Shown: positions 56,091 to 64,000 of the stretch, piece after piece
Position numbering within the stretch: the first letter of the stretch is position 1
How the letters are laid out: each line of letters starts with the position of its first letter
NCBI GenBank assembly: GCA_018336195.1
Contig: JAGXQV010000143.1
Location: forward strand, 1 to 64,000
DNA length: 64,000 bases
Reading direction: 5' to 3'
Origin: Sulfuricella sp.
GTDB taxonomy: Bacteria; Pseudomonadota; Gammaproteobacteria; Burkholderiales; Sulfuricellaceae
Made by a program: the position numbers and the translations under genes
The notes under the pieces: model-generated
Seen by the model: only the letters and a program-made list of their open reading frames with translations
The model's database searches: none
Told to the model about the DNA's origin: nothing

Positions 56091-56504
56091 CTACGCTGCT
56101 TTTCCCTTGAAGGGCAACGCCTCCTGCTTTAGCGAGATCGCCGTAAATTCCGGGTCCTTGTGCAGGAGCGTGGCCCCGTGAAGCACAGTGCAAGCGGCAA
56201 TCCAGGCATCGGCCAGAAAAACGCGCTGATGCGCCTTGATCTCCGCAGCCTTGACGAGCAAGTCGGAAGATTCATGTATCCAGGCAATCGGCAAAGACAG
56301 ACACTGTTCATAAGCCAGATGCCCGGCGCTTTCACCTTCGTCCCGCCACACCCGGCAAAGCTGTTCCATCAGGGAGATGAAACAGCCGAAGCAAGTCACC
56401 TCGCCTCGCTGCGCAAGGGTAAGCACCTCCGCTGCGCGATCCGCCCCCGGCTCATCGTCGCGCAACGTCGGAAGCGCCGAGGTATCGAGCAACCAGGCGT
56501 TCAT
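56091..56504 (-). CDS. VapC-family PIN-domain toxin
   Basis: A 137-residue PIN ribonuclease. It starts [20 protein letters not shown] with the first acidic residue in LDTSAL; others lie in [13 protein letters not shown] (Glu) and [20 protein letters not shown] (Asp). It ends '[10 protein letters not shown]', the typical fourth acidic site. It overlaps the upstream AbrB-like antitoxin ORF by four bases. It lies 91 bases before hisD on the same strand, so read-through into the his operon is possible. Confidence 0.87.
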   Translation of the reverse strand: MNAWLLDTSALPTLRDDEPGADRAAEVLTLAQRGEVTCFGCFISLMEQLCRVWRDEGESAGHLAYEQCLSLPIAWIHESSDLLVKAAEIKAHQRVFLADAWIAACTVLHGATLLHKDPEFTAISLKQEALPFKGKAA

Positions 56505-56725
56505 TCGCGCCCTTGATCTTCCAGCCGCTCCGCCACCAAACGTCGCGTCCCGCCGCCCTTGCCCTGGCCGCGAAATGCCGCAATCGGGTTTTCCCGCACC
56601 GGCACGACGCGAATACCATCCGCGTCCACGAACCACTCCAGCCGGTTGGCGGGCGTCAGATGGGACGCGCGCCGAATATCGGCGGGAACAACGGTTTGCC
56701 CTCGGGCGGTGATGGTGCTTCTTAT
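56501..56725 (-). CDS. AbrB/SpoVT-type antitoxin with no standard start codon
   Basis: The frame reads IRSTITARGQTVVPADIRRA, then LEWFVDADGIRVVPV and a Gly/Arg-rich tail to a stop overlapping vapC. It is a swapped-hairpin AbrB antitoxin of usual length (74 residues). At the place where relatives have Met the codon is ATA (56723-56725), and no ATG, GTG or TTG occurs in frame between the upstream stop and the domain. Either ATA or another rare codon starts translation, or the antitoxin has lost its start by a G-to-A change. Confidence 0.6.
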   Translation of the reverse strand: MRSTITARGQTVVPADIRRASHLTPANRLEWFVDADGIRVVPVRENPIAAFRGQGKGGGTRRLVAERLEDQGRE

Positions 56726-56800
56726 GGGAGTTGTTTTGCCGAATTAGCTTGCTGCCACTTTATTTTTCTTCCGGTAAAGCTGAAGACTTACCCTACCGAA

Positions 56801-57217
56801 TCACACCATCTCGACCCTCAACCCGGCGCGGGTGGCGGCTTCGCGCTGGCGCGCGGCGGCGGTAACGAAAACATCGGCTTGCAGGGCCACAGCGCTGCCG
56901 ATGTGGATGGCGTCCATGCCGCGCAGCACGTTGGTTTCGAGACTCGCCACCGTGTGTCCCAACACCACCGGCGTCAGGTCGCAGATGGCGGCGTCCTCGA
57001 TGTCGGCCAGCAACAGGGATTTCGGTTGCCGGTATTGCGTGGCGGTGATTTTGGCCTCGCGATGCAGGCGGCAAAATGCCGAAACGATCTCGGGCAGCGC
57101 GATGCCGGACAAACCGATCTCGGTTGCCCGGTCGCACCATTCGAGCACCGCGCCGGTTCCTGTTTCGCTGATATAGCGCTTGACGAAGGCGGAGGTGTCG
57201 AAAAAGACGCGGATTAC
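56801..57217 (-). pseudogene. Second VapC-type PIN toxin, start codon apparently lost
   Basis: The frame reads VIRVFFDTSAFVKRYISETG from 57217, including the catalytic Asp of FFDTSAF. It continues through GIALPEIVSAFCRLHREA (Glu) and LRGMDAIHIGSAVALQADVF (Asp) to a stop. The codon where GTG or ATG is expected is GTA (57215-57217), directly at the antitoxin stop. The first usable in-frame start, GTG at 57148, would remove the catalytic N-terminus. All other motifs are intact, so loss is recent or a rare start is used. Confidence 0.6.
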
Positions 57218-57441
57218 AAACCCGCTTCGCGCTCTTCGAGGATCATGCGGCTGACGGAAACGCCATCCAGCACCAGGGGTTGCGCCTGGCGGCGTTTCCA
57301 GGAGGGCGATTCGGCAGGAATGGGAACGATGTCGGCAATCGGTTTGCCATTGCGCAACCCCCGCACGGATTCGCCCGACTCGACAATGTCGAAATACTGC
57401 TTGGCGTGATTGCGGACTTCGGTGAAAGTAGCTTGTCTCAT
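57214..57441 (-). CDS. Phd/YefM-type antitoxin
   Basis: A 75-residue antitoxin: QATFTEVRNHAKQYFDIVES is the DNA-binding N-terminus, GLRNGKPIADIVPIPA the middle strand, and RRQAQPLVLDGVSVSRMILE the toxin-binding tail. It overlaps the PIN frame downstream, as expected for a pair. The 206 bases before it (57442-57647) hold no gene I can support; the DUF2145 gene upstream ends there. Confidence 0.83.
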   Translation of the reverse strand: MRQATFTEVRNHAKQYFDIVESGESVRGLRNGKPIADIVPIPAESPSWKRRQAQPLVLDGVSVSRMILEEREAGL

Positions 57442-57647
57442 GGCAATCTCGGTATGTACAGAATGATGCGATTGTAGGTGTTCATTTTCGAGCTTGCCAG
57501 CACTGCACTAGCACCGTCGCAGAGCATGGCTCGCGTACCCCGGTTTGGGTATGCCCGCGGCAAACGCTGCCACGGAAGCACACCATCCAACCCGGAGAAA
57601 TCCTCAGGGTGAGTGTTCCCTGAAAGAACTCAACCTCCCCTCACCCG

Positions 57648-58874
57648 CTATTTGAAATTCCGCACGCTCGGACAGGCGTTGCCCTGGGCGTTCCGCGCCA
57701 CTTGGCCGCGTTTCGCGTAGGCGGAATCCACCGCTTCCACGGCGCAGTAGCCGATTTCCTGCATTTGCTGCATGGCCTCCTGTTCCGGGCCGGAGAACAA
57801 TTGCTGATCGGAAACCGTGGCGAAGCAGCGCAATATCGCGTCGTTGATCTGTTGCTCGCAATCGCGGCGTTCGATCCGCCTGCATTGCTGGAGATAACCT
57901 TGCTGACGGCAGGCGTAGGGAACGATGAGGCCTTGCATGGCTTGCAATATCTGGGCGCGGCTTTGCCCTGCCGGTGCCGCTGCGCCGGGCGGGGGAAGCT
58001 GGGCCTTGACCACGGGTGGTTCGTAGGGCGAGGCGAGCGCTTGCCGGGGTTCCGCCATCGGCCTGGCGGCGACCGCCGGGCGCGCATCCAGCCTTTGCGT
58101 CACCAGGCGGGAATCCGTATCCGTGGCGCGGATGAATTCGAATACCGAGTCCCCGGTGTTGACCTCGTAGCGCTGGGTCTGCCAGGCGCTGTCGGGGTGG
58201 TCGCCGAAATGGACGTTGGGCGAGAACAGCCGGGCGCCGGCGCGCTCGCCGCCGCCGATGGTGATTTGGCTGGGACGATATCCCTTGCCGCGCAACCAGC
58301 GTTGGGCCGACGCGCGGCTCTCCACATCCCCCGGCGCTGCGGCGGCGGCATAGATTTCCAGCACCCAGCCGTTGGAATTCTGGTATTTGGTGGCCCACGG
58401 ATTGGCGATGGAACTGTAACTCGCTTCGTGCAGCGCCCGTTTGGTCGGGCTGAGGAGGACTTTGGCGAGGCTTTCCTGGATGGGCGGGGAAGGAATGACA
58501 ATGCGCGTCTCGAAATCAAAGGGGTCGTCCATGAAGAAGTTGGCGAGCCCATCGTCGAAAAGATCGGAATTGCCGCTGCCGCAGCCGTTCAATTGATGGA
58601 CGACCGTCCACGGGCCGGCGGGATGATCGCGAAAGGCATAACCGACGTGGGTATAACGAACGCCCCGCTTGGATTGGTCGGAACCCACCCGCCCGATGAC
58701 CGCGAGGTGGGCGCCGCTCAATTCCAGGGTGTCGCGAACCTGGGTGGCGAAGCGGATGGCTTTCTGGGTCTTCGCCGGGTTGGGATTTTCGTTACAGTTT
58801 TGTCCGGCGTTGCCCGCCGCCGAAAAACACAGGGTGAGGCATAACAACAGGTACGCCAGTAATCTTGCCGACAT
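57648..58874 (-). CDS. DUF2145-domain secreted protein
   Basis: A 408-residue protein with a signal peptide (MSARLLAYLLLCLTLCFSAA, cut near NAG). A DUF2145 domain (about 25-245) follows, with AVIGRVGSDQSKRGVRYTHV, YAFRDHPAGPWTVVHQLN, GLANFFMDDPF and TKYQNSNGWVLEIYAAA. A Pro/Ala-rich linker leads to a cysteine-bearing tail (CRQQGYLQQCRRIERRDC). The domain is of unknown function; His and Asp residues in RYTHVGYAFRDH could suggest an NlpC-like amidase fold, but this is speculative. It lies 17 bases after a small secreted protein gene. Confidence 0.82.
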   Translation of the reverse strand: MSARLLAYLLLCLTLCFSAAGNAGQNCNENPNPAKTQKAIRFATQVRDTLELSGAHLAVIGRVGSDQSKRGVRYTHVGYAFRDHPAGPWTVVHQLNGCGSGNSDLFDDGLANFFMDDPFDFETRIVIPSPPIQESLAKVLLSPTKRALHEASYSSIANPWATKYQNSNGWVLEIYAAAAAPGDVESRASAQRWLRGKGYRPSQITIGGGERAGARLFSPNVHFGDHPDSAWQTQRYEVNTGDSVFEFIRATDTDSRLVTQRLDARPAVAARPMAEPRQALASPYEPPVVKAQLPPPGAAAPAGQSRAQILQAMQGLIVPYACRQQGYLQQCRRIERRDCEQQINDAILRCFATVSDQQLFSGPEQEAMQQMQEIGYCAVEAVDSAYAKRGQVARNAQGNACPSVRNFK

Positions 58875-58891
58875 GGTGTGACTCCTTGATT

Positions 58892-59308
58892 TCAGGAACT
58901 GCGCTTGGAGCGAATGAGCGTTTGTTCATCCTTGCCTGGGACATGGCACAGCACTTTGCCACCGGCGTAAAGCACATAGCCGCTCCCCTCGGCGACGACC
59001 TTGACGCTTTGTCCGGCAACCAGCGCAACGCCACTGGCTGCGGCGGCGGTGACCGTCACCACCGCGCGGCTGGCATTGGCGGTGCCTTTGAATACCACTT
59101 CCACCACGTTTCCGATGGTGCGCACCGATTCGACCACCATCACCCCGCCGACGTATAGCGCCAGCACCGGCAACGACGCGGCGGTGACCGATACGGCCAG
59201 CGTCGATGCCGCCGATATCCCGGAGGCGCGCCCCGAATCCTGGGCCAGCGCCAGGTTGGTTGAAACGAGAAGGCAAAATACCGAGACCAAGGTTTTTCGG
59301 AATTTCAT
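58892..59308 (-). CDS. Small secreted Ala/Val/Gly-rich protein, possibly STM0539-like
   Basis: A 138-residue product with a signal peptide (MKFRKTLVSVFCLLVSTNLA, cut after LALA). The mature part has a hydrophobic segment (about 40-60) and VVFKGTANASRAVV, VALVAGQSVKVVAEGSGYVL and a C-terminal GGKVLCHVPGKDEQ. It resembles small proteins encoded with DUF2145 genes (STM0539 family), but I hold this weakly. The ATG at 59308 follows GGGAGAAAAACC. It sits between the PEP-utilising enzyme and the DUF2145 gene on one strand. Confidence 0.65.
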   Translation of the reverse strand: MKFRKTLVSVFCLLVSTNLALAQDSGRASGISAASTLAVSVTAASLPVLALYVGGVMVVESVRTIGNVVEVVFKGTANASRAVVTVTAAAASGVALVAGQSVKVVAEGSGYVLYAGGKVLCHVPGKDEQTLIRSKRSS

Positions 59309-59331
59309 GGTTTTTCTCCCAAAGATTGGCG

Positions 59332-61836
59332 TTATGTTACGACCCGTCCTGCGGTACCGTCCACCGTAACCACTTGACCATTTTCCAGGGCTTCCAGTAC
59401 GCCGCGCACGCTCATCACCGCCGGCAGGCCGACTTCGCGAGCGGTGACGGCACCGTGGGAAAGCGGGCCACCGCTTTCCGTGACGATGGCCGCCGCTTTG
59501 TAAAACAGGGGCGTCCAGGCCGGATTGGTGGTGCGCGCCACCAGCACCGCGCCTTGCGGAAAGGCCGCAAAATCGTCGCTGGAAAACACCTTGAAGACCG
59601 CGCCCCGCGCCGTTCCGGGGCTGCCCGGCAGACCCGCGAGGCCGCCTGCGGCAACCACGCAGCGGATCGCCTTGCCGAGTTCCCATTCAGGCGAACGCAA
59701 ACGATTTTTCAGATAGACGGCTTTTTTCTCCTCGATGCCGGCCTTCAGCTTTGCCCATAATTCACCGTCATCGCGCGACACTGCCTCATCCAGGCCGGTT
59801 GCCGTTGCGAAGAAAACGTCCATGGGTTCGGCCACCACTCCCCTGCCCTGCAAGGCTGCGCCCAAGGCGCGCAGGCCGCGGCGGAAAGGCAGGGTGAGCC
59901 GCGTCGTCTGGTAGTGTTCGATGTCGTCCAGCGCGGTATAGGCGCGCGCCAGACGCAGCAATTCCTGGACGGAAAAGCGCAGTTCCTGGGGCAGACCGGC
60001 CAGCAACCGGCGCTCGGTTTCGGTCATCGCGAGCTTGAGGACACGTTCCTTTTCGGCGGGGTCCTCCAGTTCGGAATCCAGCATCGCCTTCAAGTTTTCC
60101 ACCACCAGCCAAGGCGCTTCCAGCCAAGTCGGGTGGTAGGGGTCGAATTCCACTTCGCGGTGGCCGTGATCCTGCAAGAAGCGCAGGAAAGCCACGTTTA
60201 CCGGCGCATCCTCCTGAAAGCCGCCGGCGGCGAGGAATTCCTGGCCGCCCAGCGCGCGGAGTTTTTCCGCCAAGGCGGGGCGTTGGGCAATCTTGCGGGC
60301 AAGACGATACAGCTCCTTGTTGACGAAGCCGGTCTTGGTCTCGCAATAGGCCAGCAGGCGGTCGAAGCAGGCTGGCGCGGCGGGCTTGCCGACACTGGCT
60401 TCGACGATGCTGTAAACCAGTTTGTAGAGGGTGCGCTGGGTAATCGAGATGGCGATGTTGGGCAGGAAGTATTCGGCGCCGAGCCGCTTGACGCGCTGCA
60501 CGTAGTCCCATAATTCCGGGATGGGACGGCCCGCCAGCGGCTCCGCCATCAGCTCGCCCAGACCGAGCAGGTAGCGATCCAGGTCGCGCGACCAGGCCAG
60601 CGGGAGTTCCTGCACCCAGGCATAGCGCTTGCGCAGCATCGGCAAGGCCGCCACCAGTTCCGCGACGGAACGCACATTCAGCGCATTGGCGGTGCCTTCG
60701 GCATATATCTCGACGGCATTCTGGTTGCCGTAGACATAGTGGTCGAACAGCGCAAACCATTTGCCGCGGAATGGCGGCAAGCCCATCAACTCAAATGAAT
60801 GGGCCAACGATTGGTGAAAGCCCTCCTCCACCAAATCCCAGGCCAGCGGGGTGATTACCGAAGGAAAGCGCTCCGCCGCTTCGTCGCGCGTCCAGCGCGG
60901 CGGAATGCGCGTTACCGGGCGCGCCTGGAGCAGCCAGAGCGTGCCGTTTTCGATGCCCCACTCGATGTCCTGCGGATAGCCGTAGAGCGCCTCGACGCGC
61001 CGCATCAGGCCGGATAGATCGGCCAGTTCCGATTGCGTGAGGCAGGGAACATCGGCTTCTTCCGGCGGAACCGTTTCAACGCGCGTGGCGGCGCGGTCGG
61101 CGACCACCCGCGCGGTTTTGCGGGCGATGTTGGCTTGTTTGATCCGCCCGCCGGCCTTGTCGAGTATCCAGTGATCGACCGGATATTCGCCGCCGACCAC
61201 GGATTCGCCGAGGCCATAGTTGGCGTCGATGGATTGTTCATCGGGGGCGCCGCTCACCGGGTTGATGCAAAAACCCACGCCGGCAACGCGATTGAAGGCC
61301 ATTTGCTGGACGACCACCGCCATGGCGGTATCGAGCAGCCCGACCCCGGCCTGCAAGCGGTAGCTGACGGCGCGCGCGCTCCACAGCGACACCCAGCAAT
61401 CGCGGATGCGCGCCGCAATCTGCTCAAGCCCCATGCAGTTGAGATAGGTTTCGTGCTGGCCGGCGAACGCCGCGCCGCCCGTGTCTTCCGCAGTCGCGGA
61501 ACTGCGCACCGAAAAAGCCGTTCCCACCGGAAAGCGGGCAAGCGCCTCACAGAGCTCCCCGCGCAGGGAATCCGGCACCGGCCAAAGCGCCATGCACGTA
61601 CATAGTTGCTCGCAGGCCGCCTCCATGGCCGCCGGATCGCCGAGCGGCAAGCCGCGCAGCACTTGCGCAAAGCCGGGATCGTGCGCCAGAAAGGCCGAGT
61701 AGGCTTGCGGTGGCAGCACGAAACCGGGCGGCACCGCAAAGCCGCCCTGAGTCAGGCGGGCCAGATTCGCGCCTTTGCCGCCGGCCATCGCGGCGTCGAG
61801 GAGTAGCGGCGAGTTGAAGTCATGCAGTAGCGGCAT
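59332..61836 (-). CDS. PEP-synthase/rifampicin-phosphotransferase-like phosphohistidine enzyme
   Basis: An 834-residue protein with three parts. An N-terminal ATP-grasp domain (about 1-315) has GGKGANLARLTQGGFAVPPG, FSVRSSATAEDTGGAAFAGQ, GLGESVVGGEYPVD and LLQARPVTRI. A middle helical region (about 330-700) follows. The C-terminal swivelling domain has the phospho-His in TESGGPLSHGAVTARE. This is the layout of rifampicin phosphotransferase and PEP-synthase-like proteins; true PEP synthase has a C-terminal TIM barrel, absent here. The acceptor substrate is unknown. It stands just after a PAP2 phosphatase gene and an acyltransferase gene, which suggests a lipid-linked or small-molecule phosphorylation role; this is inference. 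Confidence 0.85.
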   Translation of the reverse strand: MPLLHDFNSPLLLDAAMAGGKGANLARLTQGGFAVPPGFVLPPQAYSAFLAHDPGFAQVLRGLPLGDPAAMEAACEQLCTCMALWPVPDSLRGELCEALARFPVGTAFSVRSSATAEDTGGAAFAGQHETYLNCMGLEQIAARIRDCWVSLWSARAVSYRLQAGVGLLDTAMAVVVQQMAFNRVAGVGFCINPVSGAPDEQSIDANYGLGESVVGGEYPVDHWILDKAGGRIKQANIARKTARVVADRAATRVETVPPEEADVPCLTQSELADLSGLMRRVEALYGYPQDIEWGIENGTLWLLQARPVTRIPPRWTRDEAAERFPSVITPLAWDLVEEGFHQSLAHSFELMGLPPFRGKWFALFDHYVYGNQNAVEIYAEGTANALNVRSVAELVAALPMLRKRYAWVQELPLAWSRDLDRYLLGLGELMAEPLAGRPIPELWDYVQRVKRLGAEYFLPNIAISITQRTLYKLVYSIVEASVGKPAAPACFDRLLAYCETKTGFVNKELYRLARKIAQRPALAEKLRALGGQEFLAAGGFQEDAPVNVAFLRFLQDHGHREVEFDPYHPTWLEAPWLVVENLKAMLDSELEDPAEKERVLKLAMTETERRLLAGLPQELRFSVQELLRLARAYTALDDIEHYQTTRLTLPFRRGLRALGAALQGRGVVAEPMDVFFATATGLDEAVSRDDGELWAKLKAGIEEKKAVYLKNRLRSPEWELGKAIRCVVAAGGLAGLPGSPGTARGAVFKVFSSDDFAAFPQGAVLVARTTNPAWTPLFYKAAAIVTESGGPLSHGAVTAREVGLPAVMSVRGVLEALENGQVVTVDGTAGRVVT

Positions 61837-62680
61837 CCTGGTTCTCCTTGGTGTGATGGGCGAGCGCGTAACGGTGGGATTCGTAGAGTGCGAACGCGGC
61901 GAGCGCGAAGCCGCTCACTACGTCGATAAAATAGTGGTAACGCAGGTACAGGGTGGAAAACCACAGCCCGGCGAGCGGCAGCAGCAGCCACAGGAATTCG
62001 CGGCGATGATGGCGCCAGGCGAAGCCCAGGATGAAGGTGGATACCGCGCAATGCAGGCTGGGCCAGACATCCACCCGGTTGCTGCCCTGCACCACCATAG
62101 TCTGGTTGAGAGCGGTGACCGGCCCGCCGGCAAGTGCCGCGTCGAACAGTTCGGGATAAGCCAGCCACGGCCCCGCCGCCGGCACCAGCAGGTAGCCGAG
62201 GAACCCCAGGCCGTACACGCTGAACAGCCCCGCGTAAAATTCGCCCAGCAATTCGCGGCGCCGGAAGAAATAGCGCAGCAGGCTGACCAACAGCAAGGGC
62301 ATGAAGAAGAAATAGCACACGCTCAACAGCTCGGTCAGCCACGGGATGGCGAAGCGCGCCAGCCACGCCGACGGCGTTTCCCCCAGCAACCAGCGATCCA
62401 GTGCCAGCAGTTCTGCGTCGAAACGCACCGCGCGCACCGCCGGCACCGCCCCGGCCATCGCCTGATAGGACACGTTCATGGCGATGGCGAGAAACGCGCA
62501 AACGGCGGCCAGCCTCCCCCAGCCGGGACGGCGTGCATGGCGCAGGGCGAGCCATAACAGCGCCGCCAGCATGGCGCCGAACAGCACGGCCCAGAGCGTA
62601 AAGCGCAGCGCATTGGTGCCGGCCATGGCGGCGATATAGGCGCTGAAATAGCGCAGCGGCAAGGCGAACAACTCAATCAT
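61820..62680 (-). CDS. PAP2-superfamily membrane phosphatase
   Basis: A 286-residue protein with about six membrane spans. The PAP2 motifs are VWPSLHCAVSTF (PSxH) and TLYLRYHYFIDVVSG (HxxxD), as in inositol-phosphorylceramide synthase-like and lipid-phosphate phosphatases. The first motif is less clear. The start at 62680 (MIELFALPLRYFS) overlaps the acyltransferase stop by eight bases; a longer frame is a shadow of that gene. It probably removes phosphate from, or transfers a head group to, a lipid in the inner membrane. Confidence 0.85.
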   Translation of the reverse strand: MIELFALPLRYFSAYIAAMAGTNALRFTLWAVLFGAMLAALLWLALRHARRPGWGRLAAVCAFLAIAMNVSYQAMAGAVPAVRAVRFDAELLALDRWLLGETPSAWLARFAIPWLTELLSVCYFFFMPLLLVSLLRYFFRRRELLGEFYAGLFSVYGLGFLGYLLVPAAGPWLAYPELFDAALAGGPVTALNQTMVVQGSNRVDVWPSLHCAVSTFILGFAWRHHRREFLWLLLPLAGLWFSTLYLRYHYFIDVVSGFALAAFALYESHRYALAHHTKENQDAATA

Positions 62681-63860
62681 GCGGCACTTCCTCCAGCAGT
62701 TTGAGGTAAGCCTGCAACAAGGCGGGGCGGGCGGCAGATCGGAACAAGCCGTTGCACAGCGCCACCGACAGCTTGCGAAAGCGATACCAGGCGCCGATGC
62801 CGGCCAAACTGATGCCCCAGTAGACGGCCACACCGGCAAGCCCATACCCCGCCGCGCAGGCCGTGCTCGCCAGCCCCGCCCACGCCCCCCCCGTCGGCAA
62901 CCCCATCGCCATGCGCCAGAACGCCACGACATTGGGCGCATCCGGCAGTTTCCGGCTGGCGATGAACCCAGCGATGAGCACCGGCGCGTTGAGCGCGCAA
63001 AACCCCACCACCAGCGGTGCCAGGATCAGCCAGTACAGCGCATACAGCGGCCACGGCCCGACCGGCACCAAGGGTACGCCCTGATGCAGACACAGGCGCT
63101 CGCGCCGCGCCAGCGTCGCCAGGGGCGCCGTGATTCCGCCTAGTGCATCCGGCGCGATTTGCTCGAAATGCTTCAGGGCCGGCGCATAGTGGACAGAGGT
63201 TCCCAAGGTCGCCGCGTAAGCCAAAGTCTCGGCGCTACGCCGGGCCTCCTCGTCGGCAAAGTTGGCGCCGACCGCCTCCAACCCCGCCACGACGAGGCGA
63301 TGGATGGCCGCAACATCGGCATCCGGCAGAATTTGCCGAGGCTCGCCTACCAGCACCTCCACCCGGCTTTGCCAGGCGGTTGGGTCTTCGTAATGCACGC
63401 CGAGCGCAACTATGGTCAGCTTGACCCCGGCCTCGACGGCGGCCTGGGCGATTCTCGCCGCGCCGCGCTGGAAAGGCAGATGGCGGAAACCCAGCGCGCT
63501 GCTTCCCTCCGGCATCACCAGCACCCGGCCACCACCTTGCAACACGGCTATGCAGCGCTGGACGGCATCGCGGTTGTCCGCCGCCATGCCGCGCGCACGA
63601 TCCTTGGCGCGCGCCACCGCGATGCCCCGGAACAGGAAACGCCCGAGCGCGCTACGCTGCAATTGGGCGGAAACCATCGGGATCGCATCCGGCACCGCCA
63701 GCGCATACGGCGCTGCGTCCAGCGCCCCGTTGCGGTGGGTCGCCACGTAGAGCACCGCGCCGGATGACGGCAGGCGCTCGCGCCCCAGCACCGTGATGCG
63801 GTTGAAGGCGAGGCGGCCTATGATGCGCCACGCATAGCAACTGGCTGAATGTTGTCCCAC
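62673..63860 (-). CDS. PlsC-like acyltransferase with C-terminal membrane part
   Basis: A 395-residue protein. The N-terminal part (about 20-210) is a glycerolphosphate-acyltransferase domain: catalytic THRNGALDA (the H-x5-D subtype), block III VMPEGSSALGFRHLPFQRGA and ALGVHYEDP. The C-terminal part (about 265-370) has three or four hydrophobic segments. Proteins of this subtype acylate lysophospholipids or similar acceptors. It is coupled to the PAP2 gene by overlap, making a lipid-modification unit. Confidence 0.83.
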   Translation of the reverse strand: MGQHSASCYAWRIIGRLAFNRITVLGRERLPSSGAVLYVATHRNGALDAAPYALAVPDAIPMVSAQLQRSALGRFLFRGIAVARAKDRARGMAADNRDAVQRCIAVLQGGGRVLVMPEGSSALGFRHLPFQRGAARIAQAAVEAGVKLTIVALGVHYEDPTAWQSRVEVLVGEPRQILPDADVAAIHRLVVAGLEAVGANFADEEARRSAETLAYAATLGTSVHYAPALKHFEQIAPDALGGITAPLATLARRERLCLHQGVPLVPVGPWPLYALYWLILAPLVVGFCALNAPVLIAGFIASRKLPDAPNVVAFWRMAMGLPTGGAWAGLASTACAAGYGLAGVAVYWGISLAGIGAWYRFRKLSVALCNGLFRSAARPALLQAYLKLLEEVPHD

Positions 63861-63889
63861 GAGAATGCGCCTCTGGCGATGACTAGCGG

Positions 63890-64000
63890 TTAAGCGCCCT
63901 TAGCGGCTTCACGCGGCTTTTTCCCGCGCTTGCCCAAACGCCGCTTCACCCCCACCACCGCGACCATCAGCCCCAGCCCAGCGCCGCCGACCGGCAGCGG
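63890..64000 (-). CDS. C-terminal membrane-anchor tail of a protein running off the window
   Basis: The last 36 codons read PLPVGGAGLGLMVAVVGVKR and a Lys/Arg-rich end before TAA. A Pro-containing start, a Gly/Val hydrophobic helix and a basic cluster resemble C-terminal sorting signals (PEP-CTERM-like) or a simple tail anchor. The body of the protein lies outside, so function cannot be assigned. It precedes the acyltransferase gene on the same strand by 29 bases. Confidence 0.5.
   Translation of the reverse strand, partial: PLPVGGAGLGLMVAVVGVKRRLGKRGKKPREAAKGA

Overview
The window looks like a chromosomal segment of a betaproteobacterium, probably an autotrophic or sulfur-oxidising Nitrosomonadales-type organism. 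This is inferred from gene order and protein families, not from a marker gene. The strongest clue is the block his(D-C-B-H-A-F-I-E)-hinT-tatABC-degS-nif3-petABC-sspAB, a characteristic betaproteobacterial arrangement. A YeeE/TsuA-type sulfur transporter beside TlpA-like and DUF302 proteins adds to it. Most genes are GC-rich; the CRISPR region, some remnants and part of one ATPase gene are AT-richer.

Layout. 1-2.1 kb: tail of an IS1182-type transposase, rsgA, and a lower-GC SRPBCC gene. 2.3-7.2 kb: divergent acs and glnE. 7.3-11.2 kb: sulfur transporter, thioredoxin-like protein, a striking secreted methionine-rich repeat protein and a DUF302 protein. 11.4-13.8 kb: class I fumarase and an alpha/beta hydrolase. 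13.9-17.6 kb: two overlapping genes for large P-loop ATPases of unknown role. 17.6-23.2 kb: a signalling cassette of one five-PAS histidine kinase and two response regulators (PP2C-type and EAL-type output). 23.4-25.7 kb: wrbA, a DUF4426 protein and a graveyard of remnants (HTH regulator, ISNCY transposase).

25.7-38.4 kb: a complete type I-E CRISPR-Cas locus read on the minus strand, cas3-cse1-cse2-cas7-cas5-cas6e-[toxin-antitoxin pair]-[56-aa ORF]-cas1-cas2-leader-array. The array has 42 full repeats plus one half repeat, giving 42 spacers. One spacer (26302-26333) is a perfect 32/32 match to 4448-4479, the Shine-Dalgarno/5'-leader segment directly before the glnE start codon in this same window. 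A canonical AAG motif lies one base away from the expected PAM register. This self-targeting spacer is the most notable finding. The cas operon also carries an inserted PIN-toxin/UPF0175-antitoxin pair and an unrecognised 56-codon ORF just before cas1.

38.7-42.7 kb: CBS protein, mogA, SDR, a small protein, an NHL/thioredoxin pseudogene and sspBA. 42.8-56.0 kb: cytochrome bc1, nif3, degS, a histidine-kinase remnant, tatCBA, hinT and the his operon. hisG is not upstream of hisD; two toxin-antitoxin pairs sit there instead, each with one gene lacking a normal start codon. 57.6-64.0 kb: a minus-strand group of an acyltransferase, a PAP2 phosphatase, a large PEP-utilising phosphohistidine enzyme, a small secreted protein and a DUF2145 protein, plus the C-terminal tail of a membrane-anchored protein at the window edge. 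No rRNA or tRNA genes were recognised. Dispersed inverted repeats built on AGTGTTTAGTGTTGAGT-type words occur at three intergenic sites.
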